NCBI GenBank assembly: GCA_020637515.1
Contig: JACKKG010000001.1
Coordinates: forward strand, 1,456,501-1,520,500
Source of the DNA: Rhodobacter sp.
GTDB lineage: Bacteria > Pseudomonadota > Alphaproteobacteria > Rhodobacterales > Rhodobacteraceae
DNA length: 64,000 nucleotides
Direction: 5' to 3'
In this document: positions 24,968 through 32,945 of the stretch, in pieces
Numbering within the stretch: the stretch's first letter is position 1
Layout: every line of letters starts with the position of its first letter
Program-made: the position numbers and the translations under genes
The notes under the pieces: model-generated
What the model saw: the letters and a program-made list of their open reading frames with translations, nothing else
What the model was told of the DNA's origin: nothing
The model's database searches: none

Positions 24968-27385
24968 ATGAAATTCACCCTGTCCTGGCTCAAGGAACAC
25001 CTGGAAACCGAGGCCACGCTCGACGAGATCGTCGAGACGCTGACCGACCTGGGGCTCGAGGTCGAGGAGGTCGTGGACCCCGCCGCCGCGCTGGGCGCCT
25101 TTCGCATCGCCCGCATCATCGAGGCCGTGAAGCACCCCGATGCCGACAAGCTGCGCCTGTGCCGGGTCGAGGTTCTGGACGCCCCCGGCGGCACCGCCGA
25201 GGAGGTGCAGGTCGTCTGCGGCGCGCCCAACGCGCGCACCGGGCTGGTGGGGGTCTTTGCCCCGGTGGGCACGCATGTGCCGGGCACCGGCGTGGACCTG
25301 AAGGCCGGGGTGATCCGGGGGCAGGCCTCGAACGGGATGATGTGTTCCGAACGCGAGCTGGAACTCAGCGACGATCACGACGGAATCATCGACCTGCCCG
25401 CCGACGCGCCGCTGGGCGCGCGCTATATCGACTATGCGGGTCTGAACGATCCGATGATCTACATCAAGATCACCCCGAACCGCCCCGATGCGCTGGGCGT
25501 GCGGGGGATCGCCCGCGATCTGGCAGCGCGGGGGCTGGGCCGGTTGAAGCCGCTCGATGTGACCCCGGTTGCCGGCGCGTTCCCCAGCCCTGTCACGGTC
25601 CGCATCGACCCCGCCCTCAAGGACAAGGGCTGCCCGTTGTTCGCCGGCCGCGTGATCCGGGGCGTGACCAACGGCCCCTCGCCGAAATGGCTGCAGCAGC
25701 GGCTCAAGGCGATCGGCCTCAGGCCGATTTCGGCGCTGGTCGATGTGACCAACTTCTTCACCTTTGCCTTCAACCGTCCGCTGCACGTCTTCGATCTGGC
25801 CAAGGTTGCGGGCGGCACGTTGCGCATCCACCCCGCGCAGGGTGGCGAGGAAATTCTGGCGCTGGACGGCAAGACCTATACGCTGCGGCCCGGCATGATG
25901 GCGATCTCTGACGCGAACGGCGTCGAATCCATCGCCGGGATCATGGGCGGCGAGCATTCGGGGTGCACCGGGGAAACCACGGATGTGTTCCTGGAATCGG
26001 CGTATTGGGACCCGATCACCACCGCCACGACCGGCCGCGCGCTGAAGATCAACTCGGACGCGCGCTATCGCTTCGAACGCGGCGTGGATCCCGCGTTCAC
26101 GCTGCCTGGGCTGGATCTGGCGACGCGCATGATCCTGGACCTGTGCGGCGGCGAGGCCTCGGACCTGGCCGTGGACGGCGCCGTGCCCGATACCGCGCGC
26201 GCCTACCGGTTCGATCCGGCCCGCGTGGTCAGCCTGGTCGGAATGGACATCCCCGCCGAGGATCAGCGTCGCACGCTCGAGGCGCTGGGCTTCCGCGTCG
26301 AGGGCTCCGAGGCCTGGGTGCCGTCCTGGCGCCCCGATGTGCTGGGCGACGCCGACCTGGTGGAAGAAGTCGCACGCATCGCCTCGCTGACGCGGCTCGA
26401 GGGCAAGCCGATGGCGCGCCCGCAAATGGGCGTGCCCGCGCCGATCCTGACGCCGATTCAGCGGCGCGAACGGCTGATGCGGCGCACGCTGGCGGCTCTG
26501 GGCTATCATGAATGCGTCACCTACAGCTTCATCGACGCCGAATCGGCCGTGCGGTTCGGTGGCGGAACCGAGGCCGTGCGGCTTGAAAATCCGATCTCCA
26601 GCGAGATGACGCATATGCGCCCGGACCTGCTGCCCGGCCTGTTGCAGGCCGTCGCCCGCAACCAGGCGCGCGGCTTTGCGGACCTGGCGCTGTTCGAACT
26701 GGGCCCGGTGTTCGCCGGTGGCGAGCCGGGCGAACAGGCGATCCACGCGACCGGTCTGCTTGTTGGCGCCAGCGGCCCGCGTGATCCGCATCATGCCCGC
26801 CGGCCGGTCGATCTGTTCGACGCCAAGGCCGACGCCGAGGCCGTGTTGACCGCCATCGGTGCGCCCGCGCGCACGCAGTCGGATCGCGCCGTGGCCAGCT
26901 GGTTCCACCCCGGCCGCGCCGGACGGCTGACGCTGGGCAAGACCGCTCTCGCCACCTTTGGCGAGGTTCATCCGCGCATCCTGAAGGCCTACGGCATCAA
27001 GGGCGCTGCGGTGGCCTTTACCCTGCCGCTCGAAGCCGCGCCGATGCCACGAAACGCGGCAGCGACCCGGGCCGCGCTGGTACTGAACGATCTGCAAGCG
27101 GTCGAGCGGGACTTCGCCTTTGTTCTCGACCGCTCGGTCGAGGCGCTGAGCGTGGTCAACGCGGCCCTCGGCGCGGACAAGGCGCTGATCGAAAGCGTGC
27201 GGGTGTTCGACGAATTCTCGGGCGACAAGGCCGAGGCGCAAATGGGCGCGGGCAAGAAATCCCTCGCCATCGCAGTGCGCCTGCAACCCAGGGGTCAGAC
27301 GCTGACGGACGACGACATCGCGGGCGTCAGCGCGCGGATCGTCGAAAAGGTCGCCAAGGCCACCGGCGGCGTCCTGCGCGGTTGA
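24968..27385 (+). CDS. pheT: Phenylalanine--tRNA ligase beta subunit
   Basis: Large PheRS subunit for tRNA binding and editing of mischarged tyrosine. ATG 24968 gives 805 residues: an N-terminal tRNA-binding OB domain (about 38-150, QVVCGAPNARTGLVGVFAPVG seen within 83-110), B5 and B3/B4 modules (the editing domain), the inactive class II-like core and the C-terminal ferredoxin-fold anticodon domain (ERDFAFVLDRSVEA). The frame is also open upstream, but MKFTLSWLKEHLETEATLDE is the family start. It is separated from pheS by eight other genes. Confidence 0.97.
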   Translation: MKFTLSWLKEHLETEATLDEIVETLTDLGLEVEEVVDPAAALGAFRIARIIEAVKHPDADKLRLCRVEVLDAPGGTAEEVQVVCGAPNARTGLVGVFAPVGTHVPGTGVDLKAGVIRGQASNGMMCSERELELSDDHDGIIDLPADAPLGARYIDYAGLNDPMIYIKITPNRPDALGVRGIARDLAARGLGRLKPLDVTPVAGAFPSPVTVRIDPALKDKGCPLFAGRVIRGVTNGPSPKWLQQRLKAIGLRPISALVDVTNFFTFAFNRPLHVFDLAKVAGGTLRIHPAQGGEEILALDGKTYTLRPGMMAISDANGVESIAGIMGGEHSGCTGETTDVFLESAYWDPITTATTGRALKINSDARYRFERGVDPAFTLPGLDLATRMILDLCGGEASDLAVDGAVPDTARAYRFDPARVVSLVGMDIPAEDQRRTLEALGFRVEGSEAWVPSWRPDVLGDADLVEEVARIASLTRLEGKPMARPQMGVPAPILTPIQRRERLMRRTLAALGYHECVTYSFIDAESAVRFGGGTEAVRLENPISSEMTHMRPDLLPGLLQAVARNQARGFADLALFELGPVFAGGEPGEQAIHATGLLVGASGPRDPHHARRPVDLFDAKADAEAVLTAIGAPARTQSDRAVASWFHPGRAGRLTLGKTALATFGEVHPRILKAYGIKGAAVAFTLPLEAAPMPRNAAATRAALVLNDLQAVERDFAFVLDRSVEALSVVNAALGADKALIESVRVFDEFSGDKAEAQMGAGKKSLAIAVRLQPRGQTLTDDDIAGVSARIVEKVAKATGGVLRG

Positions 27386-27389
27386 AGAC

Positions 27390-27425
27390 GACCGCGGGAG
27401 GCGGCGATTCGCGCGCCTCCCGGTC
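27390..27425 (+). terminator. Hairpin terminator after pheT
   Basis: GACCGCGGGAGGCG (27390-27403) pairs with CGCCTCCCGGTC (27414-27425), with a two-base bulge; TTCC follows. It starts four bases after the pheT stop. Confidence 0.55.
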
Positions 27426-27482
27426 TTCCCATGGGGCCCTCGCGCGCCGACGGGCGGCTCGGCGGGTCCCCCCGGCGCGCTG

Positions 27483-27947
27483 TCAGGTGGCCTCGCGTTC
27501 GAGGTTCAGCTTCATGTCGATCAGCACGCGTTGCAAGGCCAGCGTCTCGTTGAGCAGGCGGCGGGCCTCGTTGGCGCTGATCGTGCCGTCCTCGATCGCG
27601 GTCTGGTATTCGGCGATCAGCAACGCGAACCGCTGGCTCAGGGCGATCACATCGGAATTGACCGAGCCGCGCGCCGGCGCGTTGGGGCGCTGGTCGTCGT
27701 GCATCAGGATCACGCCGCGCAGATCGGCCAGCGCGGTGGTCACGTGGGGGAAACTGGACGCGCTTTCCAGAGCGGCGACCACGTCAATCGGCATGAACCG
27801 GTCGGCGTGTTCGGGCAGGTCCGAATAATAGCGGTTGAGACTGGCCTTTGAGCGGCCAGAAAGCTGACTGGCGGCTTCGATTCCCACATCCTTCACCAGA
27901 ACTTCGGTATGGTGCTTGAGGAAGTTCTGCGTGCTCGACAGCGTCAT
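27483..27947 (-). CDS. Conserved alphaproteobacterial protein, CII-regulator-like
   Basis: A 154-residue soluble protein. The N-terminal half (EAASQLSGRSKASLNRYYSD) has a helix-turn-helix flavour, and HADRFMPIDVVAALESASSFPHVTTALADL resembles phage regulatory CII-type proteins (residues about 46-75). The C-terminal half is a long helical pair. I recognise it as a conserved Rhodobacterales hypothetical, but no function is known to me. No other phage genes adjoin it. It is divergent from the MscS gene across a 280-base spacer. Confidence 0.6.
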   Translation of the reverse strand: MTLSSTQNFLKHHTEVLVKDVGIEAASQLSGRSKASLNRYYSDLPEHADRFMPIDVVAALESASSFPHVTTALADLRGVILMHDDQRPNAPARGSVNSDVIALSQRFALLIAEYQTAIEDGTISANEARRLLNETLALQRVLIDMKLNLEREAT

Positions 27948-28227
27948 GTACCGGAACCTTGACAGGGGGAATTACTGCGCCCTTTTCCCATTATTGTGCG
28001 GCCCAATGCAACCTAGCAATACAGGGTGCCTTGGGCCGGGTGGATGTTCTGTTTCCCCACTGTCCGGTCGGGGCGCGTGTGTGCGTGCCGAGTGCCGTTC
28101 AAGTACTGGCGGCGGGACGGCAGGGGGCGCATCCCCTGCCGTTTCGCCGTTCCACCGTTTCGCACTGGCCAGTTTTCCCCCAAGACGCTACACGGACCCT
28201 TCGAGGAACGAGTAAGAGGCGCGGCCG

Positions 28228-29568
28228 ATGGACGGGCAGGGGTTCGTGCAGGATCTGCAAGGCTATTTCCAGCAGGGTCTGGACGTGGCGCTGGAATGGC
28301 TGGGGTCTCCGGCGGCCTGGTCGCAGTTCGGGTTGTTGCTGGCGTCCTATGTGGCCGCGCGGGTGATCGCGGCGCGCGGCGTCCCGGTTGTCACCCGGTT
28401 GCTGACCCCGCCCGCGGACCGGACCGGCCCGATCGCCCGGTTGCGGCGGTTCGTCCTGCTGTTTGTGCCGCTGGCGATGCCGCTGATGGCCTGGGCCTTC
28501 ACGCTGACCGGAGAGGCCTTGGTGCGCGCGGCCTTTGGCACCGGCGTGGTGATCGCCTTCGGCAAGAACCTGTTCCTGTTCCTGGCGGCCCGGGCCGCGG
28601 TGCGCGACATCGTGTCCGACGGCTTTCTGCGGTTCCTGGGCCGGTTCGTGCTGCTGCCGATCCTGCTGCTGAACCTGGTTGGCCTGCTGGACCCGGTCAG
28701 CGACTATCTGAACGCGGCGACGATCGACCTGGGGAACATCCGCTTTTCGGCGATGGCGCTGGTGCGCGGATTGATCTCGGGCGCGCTGCTGTTCTGGTTG
28801 GGGCGCTGGTCGAACAGCCAGTCCGAGGATTTCATCAAGGCCCGGGACGAGCTGCGCCCGGCCACCCGCGAACTGGCGATCAAGGCCAGCCAGATCGCGA
28901 TCTTCGGCGCGGCGTTCCTGCTGCTGATGTCGATCATGGGCATCGACCTGACCGCGGTCGCGGTGCTGGGCGGGGCGCTGGGCGTGGGCATCGGCCTGGG
29001 CCTGCAACAGATCGCCGCGAATTTCGTGTCGGGCGTGATCTTGCTGCTTGAAGGGCAGACCACGGTCGGCGATTTCGTCGTTCTCGACAACGGCGAAGAA
29101 GGCACCATCGTCAAGATGACCGCCCGCGCCGCGATCCTGGAAACCGTGGATGGCCGCTGGATCGTCGTCCCGAACGAGGATTTCATCACCTCGCGCGTGT
29201 TCAACCTGTCGGACGCCGGCAAGGCCCACCGCTACGAGGCCGCCTTCAGCGTCAGCTACGACACCGACATCAACCTGGTGCCCGACTTGATCGAGGCGGC
29301 GGTGGGCGCGCTGGATTTCGTGCTGCAAGGGCCCGGCCGCGAGGTCGAATGCGAGCTGACCGCCTTTGCCGACAGCGGGGTCGAGTTCAGCGTCGAATAC
29401 TGGGTCGAAGGGATCGAGGACCTGACCGGAAAATACCGGTCGGTGGTGTTGTTCGCGATCTGGAACGCGCTGAAGGGCGCGGAGATCGAGATCCCCTATC
29501 CGCAGCGCGTGGTTCACCATCGCGGATTGCCCCCCACGGCCATGCCGGAACCGGCCCCGCACGCATAG
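28228..29568 (+). CDS. MscS family mechanosensitive ion channel
   Basis: A 446-residue inner-membrane channel that would release solutes on osmotic downshock. Five or six hydrophobic helices fill about residues 30-235. The pore helix and following beta domain read ALGVGIGLGLQQIAANFVSG, then EGQTTVGDFVVL and PNEDFITSRVFNLS, all MscS hallmarks (around residues 251-325). It is longer than E. coli MscS (286 residues) because of extra N-terminal helices. No ligand-binding domain is visible. The 280-base spacer upstream holds a TTGACA at 27959 but no well-spaced -10. Confidence 0.9.
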   Translation: MDGQGFVQDLQGYFQQGLDVALEWLGSPAAWSQFGLLLASYVAARVIAARGVPVVTRLLTPPADRTGPIARLRRFVLLFVPLAMPLMAWAFTLTGEALVRAAFGTGVVIAFGKNLFLFLAARAAVRDIVSDGFLRFLGRFVLLPILLLNLVGLLDPVSDYLNAATIDLGNIRFSAMALVRGLISGALLFWLGRWSNSQSEDFIKARDELRPATRELAIKASQIAIFGAAFLLLMSIMGIDLTAVAVLGGALGVGIGLGLQQIAANFVSGVILLLEGQTTVGDFVVLDNGEEGTIVKMTARAAILETVDGRWIVVPNEDFITSRVFNLSDAGKAHRYEAAFSVSYDTDINLVPDLIEAAVGALDFVLQGPGREVECELTAFADSGVEFSVEYWVEGIEDLTGKYRSVVLFAIWNALKGAEIEIPYPQRVVHHRGLPPTAMPEPAPHA

Positions 29569-29635
29569 CCCAGCCTTGCGGGGGCGCCCCCGCGCCAGTA
29601 TTGCTGGTGGCTTTACCAGCGACGGACCGTCCCTC

Positions 29636-30625
29636 ATGCCAGCCCATACCGACAGGGAACCCGCGCGCCTGCCGTCCGGGCCGACCGGCCCGCTGATGGC
29701 GCTGGCGGCGTTCGGTTTCTATGCCACCCACGATGTGCTGATCCGCATTCTGGGCGAGACCTACAGCGTGTTCCAGATCATGTTTTACATGGGGTTGTTG
29801 AGCTTCCCCATGCTTGTGGTGATCCTGATCCGCGACCCGCACCCGGGCACGCTGCGCGCGACGCATCCCTGGTTGATGACGCTCAGGACCCTGACGATGG
29901 TCGTGTCCGCCGGGGGCGCCTTTTACGCCTTTACCGTGCTGCCGCTGGCACAGGTCTATGTGGTGCTGTTCGCCTCGCCGCTGCTGGTGACGCTGCTGGC
30001 GATACCGCTGCTGGGCGAACGGGTGGGGCTGCATCGCGGGTTGGCGGTGGTGGTGGGCCTGCTGGGGGTCCTGGTCGTGCTGCGGCCCGGGGCGCAACCG
30101 ATCACGCTGGGGCATCTCTCGGCGCTGACGGCGGCGCTGGCGGGGGCGCTGTCGGGCGTCATCTCGCGCCGCATCGGCCGCGATGAGCGAAGTGCGGTGA
30201 TGCTGATCTATCCGATGATGGCGAATGTGGTCATCATGGCGGCGATCCTGCCGGCGGTCTATGTGCCGATGGAACTGTCCCATCTGGCGATCGTGGGCGT
30301 GATCGCGCTGCTGGCGCTGGCCGCGATGACCCTGACCATCGGCGCCTATCGCCGAGCCGAGGCTGCTCTGGTCGCGCCGATGCAATATTCGCAAATCCTG
30401 TGGGCGACGCTCTATGGCGCGCTTCTGTTCGACGAAACGCCGAATCGCTGGACGCTGATCGGGGCGGCGCTGATCGTCGGCTCGGGCCTGTATATCGTGT
30501 TTCGCGAATCGCGCCGGAACGTGTCGGCGAATCGGCCGGTTCTGCGCACCCGCCTGCGCACCGAGACGGTCGCCGCCCCCCGTCCTGCGCTGCCCGAAGA
30601 GCCGACGATGGATCGCGTCGATTGA
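29636..30625 (+). CDS. EamA/DMT family transporter
   Basis: A 329-residue drug/metabolite transporter with ten predicted helices in two EamA halves. The first begins LMALAAFGFYATHDVLIRIL and includes VFASPLLVTLLAIPLLGERV (about residues 115-135); the second ends in LWATLYGALLFDETPNRWTLIGAALI. The start at 29636 (MPAHTDRE) is preferred to an open extension upstream. Its C-terminal 35 residues are polar and cytoplasmic. The substrate is not deducible. tRNA-Pro follows 54 bases after the stop. Confidence 0.85.
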   Translation: MPAHTDREPARLPSGPTGPLMALAAFGFYATHDVLIRILGETYSVFQIMFYMGLLSFPMLVVILIRDPHPGTLRATHPWLMTLRTLTMVVSAGGAFYAFTVLPLAQVYVVLFASPLLVTLLAIPLLGERVGLHRGLAVVVGLLGVLVVLRPGAQPITLGHLSALTAALAGALSGVISRRIGRDERSAVMLIYPMMANVVIMAAILPAVYVPMELSHLAIVGVIALLALAAMTLTIGAYRRAEAALVAPMQYSQILWATLYGALLFDETPNRWTLIGAALIVGSGLYIVFRESRRNVSANRPVLRTRLRTETVAAPRPALPEEPTMDRVD

Positions 30626-30638
30626 GCGCGATAGCCCC

Positions 30639-30667
30639 TTGCAAACCCGTCCATGCCGGGGTAATCC
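30639..30667 (+). promoter_or_regulatory. Candidate promoter for tRNA-Pro
   Basis: TTGCAA at 30639-30644, a 17-base spacer, and TAATCC at 30662-30667. The tRNA begins 12 bases after the -10, as expected for a short 5' leader. Confidence 0.5.
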
Positions 30668-30679
30668 CGCGCCCACGGT

Positions 30680-30756
30680 CGGAGTGTAGCTCAGCCTGGT
30701 AGAGCACTGTCTTCGGGAGGCAGGGGCCGGAGGTTCGAATCCTCTCACTCCGACCA
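30680..30756 (+). tRNA. tRNA-Pro (anticodon CGG)
   Basis: A 77-base cloverleaf including an encoded CCA. Acceptor stem CGGAGTG/CACTCCG; D-arm with GCTC and GAGC; anticodon stem CTGTC/GGCAG around loop TTCGGGA, giving anticodon CGG; T-arm GGAGG-TTCGAAT-CCTCT. All stems pair, with G-T wobbles in the anticodon and T stems. It reads CCG proline codons, which are common in this GC-rich genome. Confidence 0.97.
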
Positions 30757-31176
30757 GTATCTTATCCGAGTGCCTTTGCGGTGCAGCAAGTAGGTTGATC
30801 TGTTCGCGCGCTTCTTGCAGGAGCAGGCGGTTGGGCCATGGCCCGTGCTGGCCGGATTTCAGGCGTTTCAGACCGTGTTCGGAAAACTGGCAGCCCTGGG
30901 CGAAATGGCACGCCAAAGACGCATCCCAACCCATTTCGCGGTGTGCCCGGGCAGCTATTCGCGCAAGAATTGCCCGTCGCGTTCGAACGCGTTGGTCATG
31001 GCGCAAGGGATGTGCTTACAGCCTTATGCAAGAGATTCGGGGCCTGTGACCGGACCCTGCCGGTGCGGCGATGTCAGCCCCGGCAACCGGGGCTGGCGCG
31101 GGCTGACCTTGACGCAGGCCGCCGGCCAGGGCGTCGGAGGGGGCCCTTGCGGGCCCCTGACCTGACGGAGGTGGGC
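30757..31176. other. 420-base spacer after tRNA-Pro with no convincing gene
   Basis: Both strands have overlapping open frames, but none has a clear start signal, family motif or clean codon bias. Base composition is somewhat lower in GC from about 30760 to 31040 than in the flanking genes. A G/C hairpin (GGGGGCCCTTGCGGGCCCCT, 31139-31158) precedes the next candidate gene. A position just 3' of a tRNA is a typical integration site, so this may be a scar, but no integrase or flanking repeat was identified. Confidence 0.4.
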
Positions 31177-31494
31177 ATGGCGCAGCGCGTTCTTGTGGCC
31201 GGCAGGGCGGGGACCTATGGCGCCCGCGCGTGCCGGTCGCTGGCCGGCGCCCGCCCGGCCCTGGCGTTCCTGAACATTTCGACGACCGAACTTGCGCTGG
31301 TTGGTCGCGACGATCCCCTGCCGCCAGGCGACCCGACCGATCGGGCGGCGCGGTTTGCGGCCCTCGGCCCTCAGGGCCGGCCCCCGTTGATCGCCGCCCC
31401 CCGGAAATGGCAGAACACTGGCGAACACGTCCACCCCGACGCGACCCCACCGGCGCACCCCGCCCCGCGCCAAACGCAACCGATTGACCGTTGA
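31177..31494 (+). CDS. Hypothetical protein, doubtful
   Basis: A possible 105-residue protein. A good GGAGG lies 6 bases before the ATG at 31177, which is the main reason to list it. The N-terminus (MAQRVLVAGRAGTYGARACRSLAG) looks faintly like a nucleotide-binding beta-alpha start, but no glycine motif is intact, and the second half is proline-rich and low in structure (PDATPPAHPAPRQTQP). It ends 23 bases before the next gene. It could be a leader region or a decayed fragment. Confidence 0.3.
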   Translation: MAQRVLVAGRAGTYGARACRSLAGARPALAFLNISTTELALVGRDDPLPPGDPTDRAARFAALGPQGRPPLIAAPRKWQNTGEHVHPDATPPAHPAPRQTQPIDR

Positions 31495-31517
31495 TCCGAT
31501 TTCTGGAGAGTTTCGAT

Positions 31518-32945
31518 ATGGCTGATTCCTGGACCCCCGTTCTTCTGTGCCATGCCAGCGAAAGCGCGGCCATGAAGGACCTCTCCGCCGTTGCCAGGGT
31601 CGTGAGTGTCGATATCGGGAACGACGAACTGATCCTTGCGCCGGCCACGGCAAAAGGTGCGCGGGACGCGGCAATCGACGACATCGCCGTCTTTCGCGAT
31701 GCGATCGGCTATGTCGCCTCGGGGGTTAAGGGGGAAACGGCCCATGCCGCGATTTCGGCGCTTTGGGAACAGCGGTTCGGCGCCGGCACCGCGCCCGCGC
31801 TTTATCCCCTGCGCGAGGAACCGGCGCTGGCCGTCGTTGGCCGGATCCTGTCCCGGTCGATGGGGACCTTGCGCCAGCGCAACACCGGCCTGATGCGCGA
31901 GATCGGCCTGCTGCGGACGACGCATGACCAGACCCAGGCCGCGTTTCAGAAGCTCGAAACCTTCTTTTACGCCAACAACCGCAGCGAGCGGATTCCCGCG
32001 ATGACCCTGTCCGTGCAGCGCGGCAACCGCCCCCTGGTGCTGGAGGACGGGCAGGACATCGACCAGCGCCTGCCGATCGACAGCAGCGGCCTGTGCGACG
32101 TGGCCATTTCTATCGCCCGGAAGCCGCGCGCGGGATCGGGCACGCTGATCGCGGCGCTGATGCTGCACGACAGCGCGCAGGTCGCCGGCACCTGGGAGGT
32201 CGAGGCCGAACGGATCGACGCGGGCTGGCTGCGGCTTTGCCTGGATCGGGCGCTGCCGGCAGAACCGCAAACCGCCACCCTGCGGCTGACCTGGCTGGGC
32301 GAGGGGACGCTGGCGCTGAATGCGTCCTTCTTTCACCCCGACCCGCGGTTCATGCCGTTGCCCGACGCGCCCATGCTGGCGATGCAGCTTTGGAAATACA
32401 TTCCCGATGCGCGCGCCATGATGCCTGCCGAGGGGACCGCCACCAGTTCGCCGCGGGCGATCGAACGCTGGAATATCGGCGCGCGGCATTTCAAGGCGGC
32501 GGTGCCGCTGGACGGGGCCTCGGCCGAGGACGTCACCTATTCCGAGGCATTCGGCGGGCTCATGGTGCCGCCCTCGGGGACCACGCCGACCGTGGCGCGG
32601 CTGGATCGGGCGGCGCGCGCGGGCGTCCGCCATCTGTTCGGCGGCATCAAGGTCGAGCAGACCTCGGGCCCTGAGGTCGAATTCGCCTATGCGCTGCACC
32701 CGTCGCGGGCGCGGACCGTGGGGATCAACCGCGTGCCCGCCTTTGCCGAAGGGTTGATGTCGGAATGGCACGCGCTGCCGGTGAACGAGTGGTCCGAGCA
32801 CCACCTGCCGCTGGCCATCCCCCTGGACGAGGATCACGACTTGTTCCTGTTGAGCCGGCTGGTGGAGGGGGGGCATTCGGATACGCCGCCCGCGGCCTGT
32901 TTCTTCAACATCGTCGCGCAGGCCGGCACCGGAGAGGACGCATGA
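31518..32945 (+). CDS. Polysaccharide-locus protein, possibly DUF6212
   Basis: A 475-residue protein without signal peptide or membrane helix. I chose ATG 31518 (MADSWTPVLLCHASE) because GGAGAG sits about 12 bases upstream. The N-terminal third is helical (coiled-coil-like around RNTGLMREIGLLRTTHDQTQAAF). The middle third is beta-rich, with a jelly-roll look (GTWEVEAERIDAGWLRLCL, LRLTWLGEGTLALNASFFHP). I think it belongs to DUF6212 but cannot confirm this. Its stop overlaps the start of the glycosyltransferase (ATGA), so the two are translationally coupled. It may work with that enzyme or in polymer handling. Confidence 0.6.
   Translation: MADSWTPVLLCHASESAAMKDLSAVARVVSVDIGNDELILAPATAKGARDAAIDDIAVFRDAIGYVASGVKGETAHAAISALWEQRFGAGTAPALYPLREEPALAVVGRILSRSMGTLRQRNTGLMREIGLLRTTHDQTQAAFQKLETFFYANNRSERIPAMTLSVQRGNRPLVLEDGQDIDQRLPIDSSGLCDVAISIARKPRAGSGTLIAALMLHDSAQVAGTWEVEAERIDAGWLRLCLDRALPAEPQTATLRLTWLGEGTLALNASFFHPDPRFMPLPDAPMLAMQLWKYIPDARAMMPAEGTATSSPRAIERWNIGARHFKAAVPLDGASAEDVTYSEAFGGLMVPPSGTTPTVARLDRAARAGVRHLFGGIKVEQTSGPEVEFAYALHPSRARTVGINRVPAFAEGLMSEWHALPVNEWSEHHLPLAIPLDEDHDLFLLSRLVEGGHSDTPPAACFFNIVAQAGTGEDA

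Noticed and set aside
27483..27947. CII-like protein as remnant of a prophage
   Set aside because: It is alone, has normal codon use and looks like a conserved chromosomal gene of this order.
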